Assembly (NCBI GenBank): GCA_003553525.1
Contig: PWEO01000055.1
Location: 1 to 43,926, forward strand
Source of the DNA: Clostridiaceae bacterium
GTDB taxonomy: Bacteria > Bacillota > Clostridia > Peptostreptococcales > T1SED10-28
Length of the DNA: 43,926 nucleotides
Direction of reading: 5' to 3'
The position numbers were made by a program, and so were the translations under genes. Below, piece after piece: positions 8,297 to 16,300 of the stretch; position 1 is the first letter of the stretch; the number at the start of each line of letters is the position of its first letter. Under the pieces are notes generated by a model, which was given only the letters and a program-made list of their open reading frames with translations, was not told the DNA's origin and made no database searches.

Positions 8297-8979
8297 GAAT
8301 GATTACCTCCTGAAGTTAAGAAAAATTTTGTAAGATTTTTTGCGGCTCGTTGAATATCCTCTTTGCCAAGAATGGCTGAGACCACGGCGACTCCGTCAAC
8401 ACCGGTATGGATAATAGACTCGAGGTTGTGCTGGGAAATTCCTCCAATACCCACGACGGGAATGGAGACGCTGTCTTTAATCAGTTTCAGCTGATCCAGG
8501 GAAACCCTTCGGGTATTACTTTTCGTTTCCGTTGGAAATAATGCTCCGACACCGATATAATCCGCTCCCTCCGCCTCCGCTTTTTCAGCTTCCTTAAGGG
8601 TCGCGGTGGAAGCACCGAGGATTTTTCCGGGGCCGATCAGTCCCCGGGCCACACTCACCGGCAGGTCCTGTTGTCCCAGATGAACCCCCTCGGCATCCAC
8701 GGCTAAAGCAATGTCAATTCGATCATTAATTATTAAGGGGATTTGGTACTTTTCCGTGAGCTTTTTTACTTCCAGAGCCCTTTGGTAAAATTCCTTAGAA
8801 GAAGCCTCCTTATCCCGAAGCTGAAGGACCGTGACGCCCCCTCTAATTGCCTGTTCCAGGCTCTCGATAAAACTCCGTCCCTTTAAAGCCTTTTGATCGG
8901 ATACCAAATATAGACGATAGGAGATTTTTTCCTTGGAATTACGGCTAGGCATACTGCTTTCAGACTGTTTAAATTTCAT
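8293..8979 (-). CDS. thiE: Thiamin-phosphate synthase
   Basis: 228 aa from the ATG at 8979. ThiE joins HMP-pyrophosphate and hydroxyethylthiazole phosphate to give thiamin phosphate. Visible: YLVSDQ near the N-terminus, TVLQLRDK (pyrophosphate site), [53 protein letters not shown], and VVGIGGIS near the C-terminus, all canonical for the TIM-barrel family. An in-frame ATG further up (9102) would overlap thiM by over 130 bp; the start at 8979 overlaps it by only 11 bp and follows an AAAGGGG site, so I chose it. The protein still has about 22 residues before the usual ThiE start. The stop overlaps the symporter ATG. Confidence 0.93.
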   Translation of the reverse strand: MKFKQSESSMPSRNSKEKISYRLYLVSDQKALKGRSFIESLEQAIRGGVTVLQLRDKEASSKEFYQRALEVKKLTEKYQIPLIINDRIDIALAVDAEGVHLGQQDLPVSVARGLIGPGKILGASTATLKEAEKAEAEGADYIGVGALFPTETKSNTRRVSLDQLKLIKDSVSIPVVGIGGISQHNLESIIHTGVDGVAVVSAILGKEDIQRAAKNLTKFFLTSGGNHS

Positions 8980-9790
8980 AAATTTTTCCCCTTTCCAGAT
9001 AATCCTGTAGGATAAAGCCGCTAAGGGCATCGAAAAGATGGACTTTGAAACTGCCAAGCCCTTCTTTGAATTCTTGTTCAAGGTGCGTCGCTGCAATTTC
9101 ACCGGAGATTCCCATTATACTAAGACCCAGCAGAGCCCCATAAAGGGGAGACTCTCCTGTGGCGCAGCAAAGTCCGATGATGGAAGTACTCATGCAGCCA
9201 GTGCCGGTAATCTTTGAGAGGAATTCATGGCCGTTATGAATTCGATAAGTTTTTTTGCCATCGGAGATCACATCAACTTTTCCGGTTATGGCAATGATGC
9301 ACTGAAACCGCTTCGCAAGGGCCTTTGCCATCTCCTCGCCGCCATTTTCCGTACCTTCAGAAGATTCAACCCCTTTGGTTATCACGGAGGTGCCATGGAC
9401 ATTTAAAATCTCCGACATGTTTCCCCGGATGACGGTAAGATCAATTTTCGCTAAAATCTCTGTAATGAGCTTTCGTCGAAGGTCGGTCGTTCCAAGTCCT
9501 ACGGGATCAAGGATTACGGGAATCCCTAATTCATTGGCTTTTTTTCCGGCTAACAGGAAGGATCTTAGGGTTCGCTGGCTGAGGGTTCCGATGTTTAACA
9601 CCAGGGCCGAGGACAAAGCCACCATTTCCTCCACTTCTTTTTCATCATCGGCCATAACAGGACTGCCCCCCAATGCCAAAATAGTGTTTGCGCAGTCGTT
9701 AGCGGTTACATAATTGGTAATATGGTGGATTAATGGAGACTGTGATTGGATTTCTTCTAAAATCGATTGGAATTCTTCCTGTAAAGTCAA
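8969..9790 (-). CDS. thiM: Hydroxyethylthiazole kinase
   Basis: 273 aa from a TTG start at 9790. It phosphorylates 4-methyl-5-(beta-hydroxyethyl)thiazole for salvage into thiamin. Motifs: [14 protein letters not shown] near the N-terminus, [38 protein letters not shown], and [13 protein letters not shown] near the C-terminus, whose GTGC contains the catalytic cysteine. A TTG at 9835 is also in frame, but the TTG at 9790 is preceded by a perfect ACAGGAGGT at 6-nt spacing and gives the usual N-terminus. It starts 41 bp after the thiD stop and overlaps thiE by 11 bp. Confidence 0.93.
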   Translation of the reverse strand: MTLQEEFQSILEEIQSQSPLIHHITNYVTANDCANTILALGGSPVMADDEKEVEEMVALSSALVLNIGTLSQRTLRSFLLAGKKANELGIPVILDPVGLGTTDLRRKLITEILAKIDLTVIRGNMSEILNVHGTSVITKGVESSEGTENGGEEMAKALAKRFQCIIAITGKVDVISDGKKTYRIHNGHEFLSKITGTGCMSTSIIGLCCATGESPLYGALLGLSIMGISGEIAATHLEQEFKEGLGSFKVHLFDALSGFILQDYLERGKIYEI

Positions 9791-9831
9791 TATAAAACCT
9801 CCTGTTTCAAGCTTGTTGAACGATTCACCGG

Positions 9832-10626
9832 TCAAGAGTCCTGCCGGTAAAGCTCATAAAAATGATGCACCGGGCCGGGCCCCTTACCGATTGCAAAAGA
9901 GTGCTCTATGACGGTGGTAATATAGGCTTTGGCGGATTCAACCGCCGTGTGAACCTCCATGCCGTTGCCAAGATTCGCGGCGATGGCCGAGGACAGGGTG
10001 CATCCGGTGCCGTGGGTGTTTTTCGTCTCAATACGCTTGCTTGTATAATTTTTACAAATCGTACCGTCAAACAGGATATCCACCGCATCTCCATCGAGAT
10101 GACCGCCTTTGACTAAAACGTACTGTGGACCCATTAAATGGATTTTTTTTGCGGCGATTTTCATATCGCAGAGGCTTTGAATCTTCATCCCGGTAATTTC
10201 TTCCGCCTCGGGAAGGTTGGGCGTGACAATGGTTGCCATGGGAAGAAGGTATTCAATCAGCGCCGCCTTTGCATCGGGTTGCAGTAGATCAAAACCGCTT
10301 TTGGAGATCATCACGGGATCCACCACTAAATTATTATGGGGATACTGTTTTAGGGTCTTTGCAATAATTTTGATGGTTTCGGTTTTTGAAACCATACCGA
10401 TTTTAATTCCGTGTACGGGGATGTCTTCAAATACCGCTTCAATTTGCTTTTTGATGATCTCCGGATCAATGTCCTGTACTGCAAATACGCCTTGGGTACT
10501 TTGGGCGGTTACTGCGGTAATGACACTCATTCCGAAGACTTTGTGGGCGGAGAAGGTTTTTAAATCCGCTTGAATTCCCGCCCCTCCCGAGCTGTCGGAC
10601 CCTGCAATGGTTAAAAGATTTTTCAT
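9832..10626 (-). CDS. thiD: Hydroxymethylpyrimidine (phospho)kinase
   Basis: 264 aa, usual length for ThiD. It phosphorylates HMP and HMP-phosphate to HMP-pyrophosphate. The start TIAGSDSSGGAGIQAD (residues 6-21), the strand VVDPVMISKSG (101-111), the VTPNLPEAEEI motif (134-144), LVKGGH (171-176) and the anion hole GTGC (206-209, Cys209) identify it. Its ATG overlaps the thiW stop (ATGA), and the AAGGAGGAGGG just upstream inside thiW is its ribosome binding site. Second gene of the TPP-regulated operon. Confidence 0.95.
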   Translation of the reverse strand: MKNLLTIAGSDSSGGAGIQADLKTFSAHKVFGMSVITAVTAQSTQGVFAVQDIDPEIIKKQIEAVFEDIPVHGIKIGMVSKTETIKIIAKTLKQYPHNNLVVDPVMISKSGFDLLQPDAKAALIEYLLPMATIVTPNLPEAEEITGMKIQSLCDMKIAAKKIHLMGPQYVLVKGGHLDGDAVDILFDGTICKNYTSKRIETKNTHGTGCTLSSAIAANLGNGMEVHTAVESAKAYITTVIEHSFAIGKGPGPVHHFYELYRQDS

Positions 10627-11132
10627 GACTGCCCTCCTCCTTGTCGATGATAAAATTTTATTACCCCGGATTTATCCATCAGTTTAAAGATGATGTAGCC
10701 GATGATGGCTCCTACGATAGAGCTTAAGGCAAAGGGGCCGATAAAGAAAAACAAGGCAACCTCTGAACCCAGCAGGTACCGGGCGATAGGGAAAGCCACC
10801 AAAGCCCCGAGGATTCCCGTGCCGAAAACCTCACCTGCGAGGGCAAAGGGGGCTTTGCCGCTTGCCTTAAAAAATACTCCCGCAAGGAAGGCTCCGAACA
10901 TACTGCCGGGAAAAGCCAGCAAGGAACCGGTACCTAAAATATTTCGAAGCAAAGAGGTCAAAAAGGCTACGACTACGGCGTAATAGGGCCCAAAGAGTAC
11001 TGCGGCTAAAACGTTGATGGCATGCTGTACGGGGAATACTCGGGATACGCCGATGGGAATGGATATTAAATGGGAACTGAGAACCCCTACCGTAATAAGA
11101 AGTGCTGCGGTGGTTAATTTTTTTGTATTCAT
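10623..11132 (-). CDS. thiW: ThiW, ECF-type S component for thiazole uptake
   Basis: 169 aa with five to six hydrophobic segments. The sequence after the first helix, SIPIGVSRVFPVQHAINVLAAV, followed by GPYYAVVVAFLTSLLRN, GTGSLLAFPGSMFGA and FKASGK, is the hallmark of the ThiW family of energy-coupling-factor S components, predicted by gene context to bind hydroxyethylthiazole. It would need the shared EcfA/EcfT module, which is not in this window. First gene after the TPP riboswitch, with an AGAAAGGAAG site before ATG. Together with ThiM it forms a thiazole salvage route. Confidence 0.9.
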   Translation of the reverse strand: MNTKKLTTAALLITVGVLSSHLISIPIGVSRVFPVQHAINVLAAVLFGPYYAVVVAFLTSLLRNILGTGSLLAFPGSMFGAFLAGVFFKASGKAPFALAGEVFGTGILGALVAFPIARYLLGSEVALFFFIGPFALSSIVGAIIGYIIFKLMDKSGVIKFYHRQGGGQS

Positions 11133-11206
11133 TTCGTATCTTCCTTTCTAATTGTAATGGTGCTCATCACGACACTAATCGACTGGAGACTGATTTGCTT
11201 GTTGAT

Positions 11207-11244
11207 AAAAAAAAAAGCACAAATCCAGTCATAGGATTTGTGCT
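11207..11244 (-). terminator. Riboswitch-controlled terminator of the thi operon leader
   Basis: Minus strand: AGCACAAATCC (11244-11234), 7-nt loop, GGATTTGTGCT (11226-11216), then a T run (11216-11207). It lies between the TPP aptamer and thiW, so ligand binding should cause premature termination. Confidence 0.9.
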
Positions 11245-11277
11245 TGAATACACAGAAGTATTCGTCTAATAAATATA

Positions 11278-11385
11278 GACGCACTTTCCTACGCTGGTAT
11301 GATCCAGATCAGGTAATAAGGATTAAAGACTTTAACGGGTCTTATTCTCAGCTGGCCTATCCAGCGCTCCCAGTGATTCGTATGC
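11278..11385 (-). ncRNA. TPP riboswitch (THI element)
   Basis: Read on the minus strand it has the conserved THI-box blocks in order: ACTGGGAG (11374-11367), CAGCTGAGA (pyrimidine-sensing region, near 11353), and ACCTGATCTGG followed by ATACCAGCGTAGGAAAGTG (near 11313-11283). It precedes a terminator and the thiW-thiD-thiM-thiE-symporter operon. TPP binding should switch the operon off by transcription termination. Confidence 0.97.
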
Positions 11386-11697
11386 TCTTTGTTTATATAA
11401 AATCAGCATAGCATAAAATAAATTATTAAGCAAATGCAAAAATGGATGATTTAGAAATCCAAAAGCAGTACCGAAAAAAATCAGGTGCAGTGAACACAAA
11501 GACTGATTGATTCAAGTGTTAAGTTTTCTTAACATCGTTGACAAACCCGGGGGGGGTGCCGTACAATTCAAGTATAATCATTCTCACTCATATATCCTGA
11601 TTGCCAGAATGAATACAGCGGAAATGATTTCTAACTAAAACTTGCAACTAAGAATTTTCAAAGAAGGATAAATCATTTACTATTAGGAGGAATTAGA
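11386..11697. other. Intergenic region between thi leader and arsC-like gene
   Basis: A/T-rich start (no gene), then a palindrome, a vegetative promoter and a 125-nt leader before the arsC-like gene. In the leader AAATGATTT (near 11622) and AAATCATTT (near 11671) form a distant inverted repeat. Confidence 0.6.
11518..11586 (+). promoter_or_regulatory. Promoter and operator-like palindromes of the arsC-like gene
   Basis: TTGACA (11538-11543), 18-bp spacer containing a G8 run, TACAAT (11562-11567). A perfect inverted repeat GTTAAG-TTTT-CTTAAC (11518-11533) abuts the -35. Just after the -10, GTATAATCATTCTCA (11572-11586) matches 11 of 14 positions of both the Fur (TGATAATnATTATCA) and PerR (TTATAATnATTATAA) 7-1-7 patterns. 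Confidence 0.6.
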
Positions 11698-12099
11698 ATG
11701 AAGAAAAAAGTGGCTTTTGTATGCGTTCATAACTCCTGCCGATCTCAAATGGCAGAGGGTTGGGCTAAAAAACTGGGGGCCCATGTGCTGGAGGTATACT
11801 CTGCAGGAACCGAGGAATATCCGGAAGTTAAACCCAAGGCCGTGGAGGTTATGGAAGAGGCAGACATTGATATGAGTAAGCAGTACCCCAAACTTCTTAC
11901 GGATATCCCTGAGGAATTAGACATATTAATTACCATGGGCTGCAATGTGGTATGCCCCTTTGTACCGAACAGTCATAGTGAAGACTGGGGTCTTGAGGAT
12001 CCATCCGGCGGACCCATAGAAGGTTTTAGAGAGACGCGGGATCTGATTAAAAGCAAAGTGGAGGATTTAATCAAACGAGTGGAAAGTGGAGAAATCTAA
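11698..12099 (+). CDS. arsC: ArsC-type arsenate reductase / low-MW phosphatase-like protein
   Basis: 133 aa. The N-terminal P-loop VCVHNSCRSQ has the nucleophile Cys9 and Arg15 of the low-molecular-weight phosphatase fold; ITMGCNVVCP carries Cys82 and Cys86, the redox pair used by thioredoxin-coupled arsenate reductases; and WGLEDPSGG carries the general-acid Asp. The family reduces arsenate to arsenite in the cytosol with thioredoxin. No arsenite efflux pump, ArsR or ArsA lies next to it, so it may serve another anion or a tyrosine phosphatase role. ATG follows TTAGGAGG. It has its own strong promoter and a terminator at 12180-12238. Confidence 0.85.
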   Translation: MKKKVAFVCVHNSCRSQMAEGWAKKLGAHVLEVYSAGTEEYPEVKPKAVEVMEEADIDMSKQYPKLLTDIPEELDILITMGCNVVCPFVPNSHSEDWGLEDPSGGPIEGFRETRDLIKSKVEDLIKRVESGEI

Positions 12100-12179
12100 T
12101 CACTATCCCCCCATGATTTAATTTGCCGGTACTTTAAAGATAGGGAACAAAAATATCAAACAAGTTAGTTTGAATCATG

Positions 12180-12238
12180 AACTCTCTTATTAATATAAAT
12201 CCCATAATAGGGGCTGAATATTATCAAGAGAGTTTTTT
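12180..12238 (+). terminator. Terminator of the arsC-like gene
   Basis: AACTCTCTT (12180-12188) pairs with AAGAGAGTT (12226-12234), followed by T6; the inner ATTAATAT/ATATTAT and CCC/GGG also pair, giving a long stem. A weak TTTAAT-N17-TATAAT promoter for the next gene lies further downstream (TATAAT near 12286). Confidence 0.8.
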
Positions 12239-12322
12239 CTTTGTTTTTGAGAAAAGAGGGCTTTAATTTCCACCGGATTTCCGTTATAATCAATGCTAGT
12301 GAGTAAAGAAAGGAAGTAGAAA

Positions 12323-13879
12323 ATGAGTATTTTAACGGTTAAAAATTTAAGTCATGGTTTCGGAGACCGGGCGATCTTTCATGAGGTATCCTTCCGGTTA
12401 CTGAAGGGCGAGCATATCGGCCTGATCGGTGCCAACGGAGAAGGAAAGTCCAGTTTTATGAATATAGTCACGGGAAAACTACAGCCCGATGAAGGAGAAA
12501 TTCAGTGGGCAAAAAAAGTCCGGGTGGGTTATCTTGATCAGCATACGGTGCTGGAAAAGGGAAAGAGCATCCGTGAGGTGTTAAAAGAGGCTTTTCAATA
12601 CCTGCTTGATATGGAAAGAGAAATGAACGAAATCTGCGATAAGATGGCAAAGGCCTCCCCGGAGGAATTGGAAACCTTAATGGAGGACATGGGAAACATT
12701 CAGGATACCTTAACCAATAATGATTTTTACGTCATCGACGGAAAAGTGGAAGAGGTGGCAAAGGGACTGGGTCTTAGTGACGTAGGACTGGAAAAGGATG
12801 TGGACGATCTCAGCGGAGGACAACGGACCAAGGTGCTTTTGGCCAAACTGCTGTTGGAAAAACCGGATATTCTGCTCCTGGATGAGCCCACCAACTTTTT
12901 GGATGAAGAGCATATCCAGTGGCTGACACGATTTTTACAGGACTACGAGAATGCCTTTATATTAATATCTCATGATATTCCCTTCTTAAACAGTGTAATA
13001 AATCTGATCTACCATATGGAAAATCAGAAGCTGAATCGTTATGTGGGAGACTATGAAGAATTTCAAAAAGTGTATGAAGCTAAAAAACAACAGTTGGAAG
13101 CGGCTTATAAAAAGCAGCAGCAGGAGATTGACGGACTAAAGGATTTTGTTGCAAGAAATAAGGCCCGGGTAGCCACAAGAAACATGGCCATGTCCCGTCA
13201 AAAGAAGCTGGATAAAATGGAAAAAATCGAACTTCCCCAGGAAAAACCCAAGCCGGAATTTCATTTTAAATTGGGAAGAACCTCGGGTAAGAAGTTGTTT
13301 CAAACGAAGGATCTGGTAATCGGCTACGATGAACCCTTAACGAAGCCCTTAAATCTTCGAATGGAAAGAGGAGAAAAAGTTGCCCTGACCGGTGCCAACG
13401 GACTGGGGAAAACTACCCTTCTTCGAAGTATTTTAGGAGAAATTTCTCCCGTGAAAGGTTCGGTGGAAAAGGGAGAACATCTGGCAATCGGATATTTCGA
13501 ACAGGAAACGAAGGAAGCGAATTACAATACCTGCATTGAAGAGATTTGGAGCGAGTTTCCCTCGCTGAATCAACACGAGGTGCGCTCGGCCCTGGCGAAA
13601 TGCGGTTTGACCACAAAACATATTGAAAGCAAAATGGTAGTGCTTAGCGGTGGAGAAAACGCAAAAGTCCGCTTATGCAAACTGCTTAATCGGGAAACCA
13701 ATCTTTTAATCCTTGATGAGCCCACCAACCATTTGGACGTGGACGCCAAGGAAGAGTTGAAACGGGCCCTTAAGGCTTATAAGGGCAGTGTGCTTTTGAT
13801 TTCCCATGAACCGGAGTTTTACAAAGAGGTTGTAACAGATATTTGGAACTGTGAGGATTGGTCCACAAAGATTGCGTAG
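12323..13879 (+). CDS. yfmM: ABC-F family ATPase (YfmM-like)
   Basis: 518 aa, two ABC ATPase domains in one chain and no membrane segment, as in ABC-F translation factors. Domain 1 has Walker A GANGEGKSS (near residue 36), signature LSGGQRTKV (near 163), and Walker B LLLDEPTNFLD. The charged linker spans about 240-320. Domain 2 has GANGLGKTT (near 357), LSGGENAKV (near 440) and LILDEPTNHLD. The N-terminus MSILTVKNLSHGFGDRAIF is close to Bacillus YfmM as I remember it. ABC-F proteins bind the ribosomal E site and act on stalled or drug-bound ribosomes; whether this one gives resistance is unknown. ATG follows AAAGGAAG. It has a terminator at 13892-13938. Confidence 0.92.
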   Translation: MSILTVKNLSHGFGDRAIFHEVSFRLLKGEHIGLIGANGEGKSSFMNIVTGKLQPDEGEIQWAKKVRVGYLDQHTVLEKGKSIREVLKEAFQYLLDMEREMNEICDKMAKASPEELETLMEDMGNIQDTLTNNDFYVIDGKVEEVAKGLGLSDVGLEKDVDDLSGGQRTKVLLAKLLLEKPDILLLDEPTNFLDEEHIQWLTRFLQDYENAFILISHDIPFLNSVINLIYHMENQKLNRYVGDYEEFQKVYEAKKQQLEAAYKKQQQEIDGLKDFVARNKARVATRNMAMSRQKKLDKMEKIELPQEKPKPEFHFKLGRTSGKKLFQTKDLVIGYDEPLTKPLNLRMERGEKVALTGANGLGKTTLLRSILGEISPVKGSVEKGEHLAIGYFEQETKEANYNTCIEEIWSEFPSLNQHEVRSALAKCGLTTKHIESKMVVLSGGENAKVRLCKLLNRETNLLILDEPTNHLDVDAKEELKRALKAYKGSVLLISHEPEFYKEVVTDIWNCEDWSTKIA

Positions 13880-13891
13880 GAATATCCCCGG

Positions 13892-13938
13892 AGACGTCCG
13901 TGCTAGGAATTGATTCTTAGACAGCGACGTCTTTTTTT
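13892..13938 (+). terminator. Terminator of the ABC-F gene
   Basis: AGACGTC (13892-13898) pairs with GACGTCT (13926-13932), with CTAGGAAT/ATTCTTAG pairing inside, followed by T7. Confidence 0.85.
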
Positions 13939-13947
13939 GAGGGGCGT

Positions 13948-13974
13948 TAAAGAAATCGAAAGGCAAGCCGATAA
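13948..13974 (+). promoter_or_regulatory. Flagellar sigma-28 (SigD/FliA) promoter of the chemoreceptor gene
   Basis: TAAA (13948-13951), exactly 15 bp, then GCCGATAA (13967-13974): a perfect match to the sigma-28 consensus. It ties the receptor to the flagellar/chemotaxis regulon and implies a motile organism. Confidence 0.93.
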
Positions 13975-14026
13975 TATAAAGGGAAGAGTACATAGTAATA
14001 GGATTGATAAATAATTATCAACTTCG

Positions 14027-14078
14027 GGACTATATATAGTCCAAAAAAACAGTTAAAGGAGGGAAGCTGATTAATCAG
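14027..14078 (+). promoter_or_regulatory. Two palindromes in the chemoreceptor leader, one separating RBS from start
   Basis: GGACTATATATAGTCC (14027-14042) is a perfect 16-bp palindrome. AAAGGAGGG (14056-14064) is a strong ribosome binding site but lies about 22 nt before the ATG; CTGATTAATCAG (14067-14078), a perfect 12-bp palindrome, fills the gap. No closer in-frame standard start exists (TGA at 14068). Confidence 0.6.
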
Positions 14079-14085
14079 CGTAAAA

Positions 14086-16083
14086 ATGAAAAGCATTCGT
14101 ATGAAATTAATTATTTATTTTTCAGCAGTCATTTTAATAATCTCGATAGCTTTTAGTGGAGCTTCAATTTTCACTACGAGCAACATTATTCAACAGGAAG
14201 CTGAAAGGGCTTTGGAAACTCAATCCCAAGAAATCGGAGAGTTATTTGCCAGTGAACTGAGGGGAAATCTGAACATCTTAGACGCCGTAAGTGACAGTAG
14301 CGGAATGGGGACCATGACTTGGTTTACCCAACGGCAAATTTTGGAAAGGTACGTGGAAACCTCAGACTTTTTAGGCTTAGGGGTGGTAAGTCCCGACGGT
14401 ACAACCCAGTATGCAGATGGATCGACAGCAGAACTGGGAGATCGGGACTATGTTATAAGAGCCTTTGAAGGAGAAGCGAATGTTTCTGATGTAATTATCA
14501 GTAGAGTAACGAACTCTCCGGTAGTAATGATGGCGACCCCGATAGAAAATCGGGGGTCCGTGGTGGGAGTGCTGATAGGTCGATTGGAGGGAGAATTCCT
14601 AAGTGAGCTATTAGAGGGCAAAGGATATGGGGATCATGGTTATGCTTATATCATTAATGAAGAGGGAACCGTTCAGGCCCATATAAACCGGGAGATGGTA
14701 ATGGATAGTTTTAACCCTATTGAAGCCTCGACAGAAGACCAATCTCTGGCACCGGTAGCAGAAGTTTTTCAATTAATGCTGCAAGAAACCACCGGGGTGG
14801 AGAACTATCATTATCAAGGGAGTGACCTTTATGCAGGGTTTGCTCCCATTGAAGGCACCCAGTGGCGCATGGTGGTTACCGCAGAGCAAGGAGAGGTATT
14901 AAGTGCTTTGCCGGCCATGCAGCGCAATGTAATTTTGATGACGCTGATTGTACTAGCTGTAGGAGTTGCTATTGCTTATATAATTGGAAGTGCTTTTTCA
15001 AAACCCATTGTGGCGGCCTCCGACGTTGTCAAAAAACTTTCCAATTATGATTTAACCTATGATGAAAAACATCCTGCGGTAAAATATCTGGACCAAAAAG
15101 ATGAAGTAGGTGTAATGATTCGGGGAATCGCAAAAATGCAGGAGAATTTTGTAGCTCTTCTAAAAGGGGTTTCCAATGATGCTCAAGAGGTGGCCTCCTC
15201 TTCCGAAGAATTGACGGCCACCAGTCAGGAATCCTCCAAGGCGGCGGATGAAGTGGCAAAAACCATTGAGGAGATGGCGAAAAGTGCCAGTGAACAAGCC
15301 CAGGAGACGGAAACCGGAGCTGAGAACGTAAATGTTTTAGGGACTTTTATTGAAAAAGACCAGGAACATGTGAAACAATTAAACCTTTCAGCGGAGACGA
15401 TTGATAATTTAAAAGAAGAGGGAAATATTATACTGGCAGATCTGGTTGAAAAAACCGAAGCCAGCAGTCAAGCGGCAGGAGAGGTGCAAAAAGTAATCGG
15501 TGAGACCAATGAAAGTGCTAAGCGAATAGAAAGTGCCAGCGGAATGATTCGAAGCATTTCGGAACAAACCAATCTGTTAGCCTTGAATGCAGCGATCGAA
15601 GCTGCCCGGGCGGGAGAAGCGGGACGAGGATTTGCCGTGGTAGCAGAGGAAATTCGAAAACTTGCAGAGCAATCCGAATCCTTTACTCAGGAGATTGATG
15701 AGGTGATTCGAGATCTTAGTGAAAAAACCCTCAGCACGGTAAACATCATGAATGAGGCGGGAACCATCGTTCAAAAGCAGACCCGGGGAGTGGAAGATAC
15801 AAAAGAGAAGTTTGATGGAATTAACATAGCTATCGAAGAGATGAAAGATGTTTTAAGAGCCGTAAACAATTCCGCAGTGGAAATGGCTAAGAAGAAAGAC
15901 GAAATCATCGGTGTCATAGAGAATCTATCTGCTTCCTCGGAAGAAAATGCTGCAGCGACGGAGGAGATTTCCGCTTCCGTAGAAGAGCAAACCGCAGCTA
16001 TGGAAGAAATAGCAAATGCCAGTGAAGCCTTAGCAGAGCTTTCGGAAAAAATGCAGGAAAATATTAATCAGTTTAAAATATAA
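14086..16083 (+). CDS. Methyl-accepting chemotaxis protein, Cache-type sensor
   Basis: 665 aa. A first membrane helix (about residues 8-30), an extracytoplasmic double-Cache-like domain (about 35-280; [19 protein letters not shown] and [13 protein letters not shown] are typical Cache segments), a second membrane helix (about 283-305), a HAMP region (about 305-360), then the coiled-coil signalling domain with the conserved hairpin tip [19 protein letters not shown] near residue 493. The C-terminus has no CheR-binding pentapeptide. It should sense a small molecule outside the cell and control CheA. Ligand unknown. Transcribed from the sigma-28 promoter at 13948; single gene with terminator at 16164. 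Confidence 0.93.
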   Translation: MKSIRMKLIIYFSAVILIISIAFSGASIFTTSNIIQQEAERALETQSQEIGELFASELRGNLNILDAVSDSSGMGTMTWFTQRQILERYVETSDFLGLGVVSPDGTTQYADGSTAELGDRDYVIRAFEGEANVSDVIISRVTNSPVVMMATPIENRGSVVGVLIGRLEGEFLSELLEGKGYGDHGYAYIINEEGTVQAHINREMVMDSFNPIEASTEDQSLAPVAEVFQLMLQETTGVENYHYQGSDLYAGFAPIEGTQWRMVVTAEQGEVLSALPAMQRNVILMTLIVLAVGVAIAYIIGSAFSKPIVAASDVVKKLSNYDLTYDEKHPAVKYLDQKDEVGVMIRGIAKMQENFVALLKGVSNDAQEVASSSEELTATSQESSKAADEVAKTIEEMAKSASEQAQETETGAENVNVLGTFIEKDQEHVKQLNLSAETIDNLKEEGNIILADLVEKTEASSQAAGEVQKVIGETNESAKRIESASGMIRSISEQTNLLALNAAIEAARAGEAGRGFAVVAEEIRKLAEQSESFTQEIDEVIRDLSEKTLSTVNIMNEAGTIVQKQTRGVEDTKEKFDGINIAIEEMKDVLRAVNNSAVEMAKKKDEIIGVIENLSASSEENAAATEEISASVEEQTAAMEEIANASEALAELSEKMQENINQFKI

Positions 16084-16163
16084 AAGGCGCCATCCGTAAT
16101 GTGTTCGCACTGTTGGAACGGTAATTTTCAAAAAGATCTAGAGGGAAAAATCAGTCTTGGAAT

Positions 16164-16205
16164 AAAATAAGAAAAACCCATGATTTCATGGGTTTTTCTT
16201 ATTTT
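16164..16205. terminator. Bidirectional terminator, perfect 20-bp stem
   Basis: Arms 16164-16183 and 16186-16205 are exact reverse complements (AAAATAAGAAAAACCCATGA) with a 2-nt centre; runs of A and T on both sides allow termination from both strands, between the chemoreceptor and the convergent pyc gene. Confidence 0.9.
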
Positions 16206-16300
16206 ACAGATTGATAAGTTTTACTTAATTATAATAGGATCCAAGAAACGGAACTCACCTTAACATATTAAGGTTTGGATTTTCAAGAGCAACAGCACCG

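Noticed and set aside
8980-9102. Longer thiE with an N-terminal extension
   Set aside because: It would overlap thiM by over 130 bp and has no ribosome site; the start at 8979 does.
12100-12322. Antibiotic-responsive attenuator (leader peptide plus terminator) for the ABC-F gene
   Set aside because: The hairpin fits the end of arsC, no leader ORF with a ribosome site was seen, and a TATAAT-type promoter lies after the hairpin.
14862-15050. Cys-rich 62-residue reading frame inside the chemoreceptor gene
   Set aside because: It is a shifted frame of a strongly conserved gene without a ribosome site.
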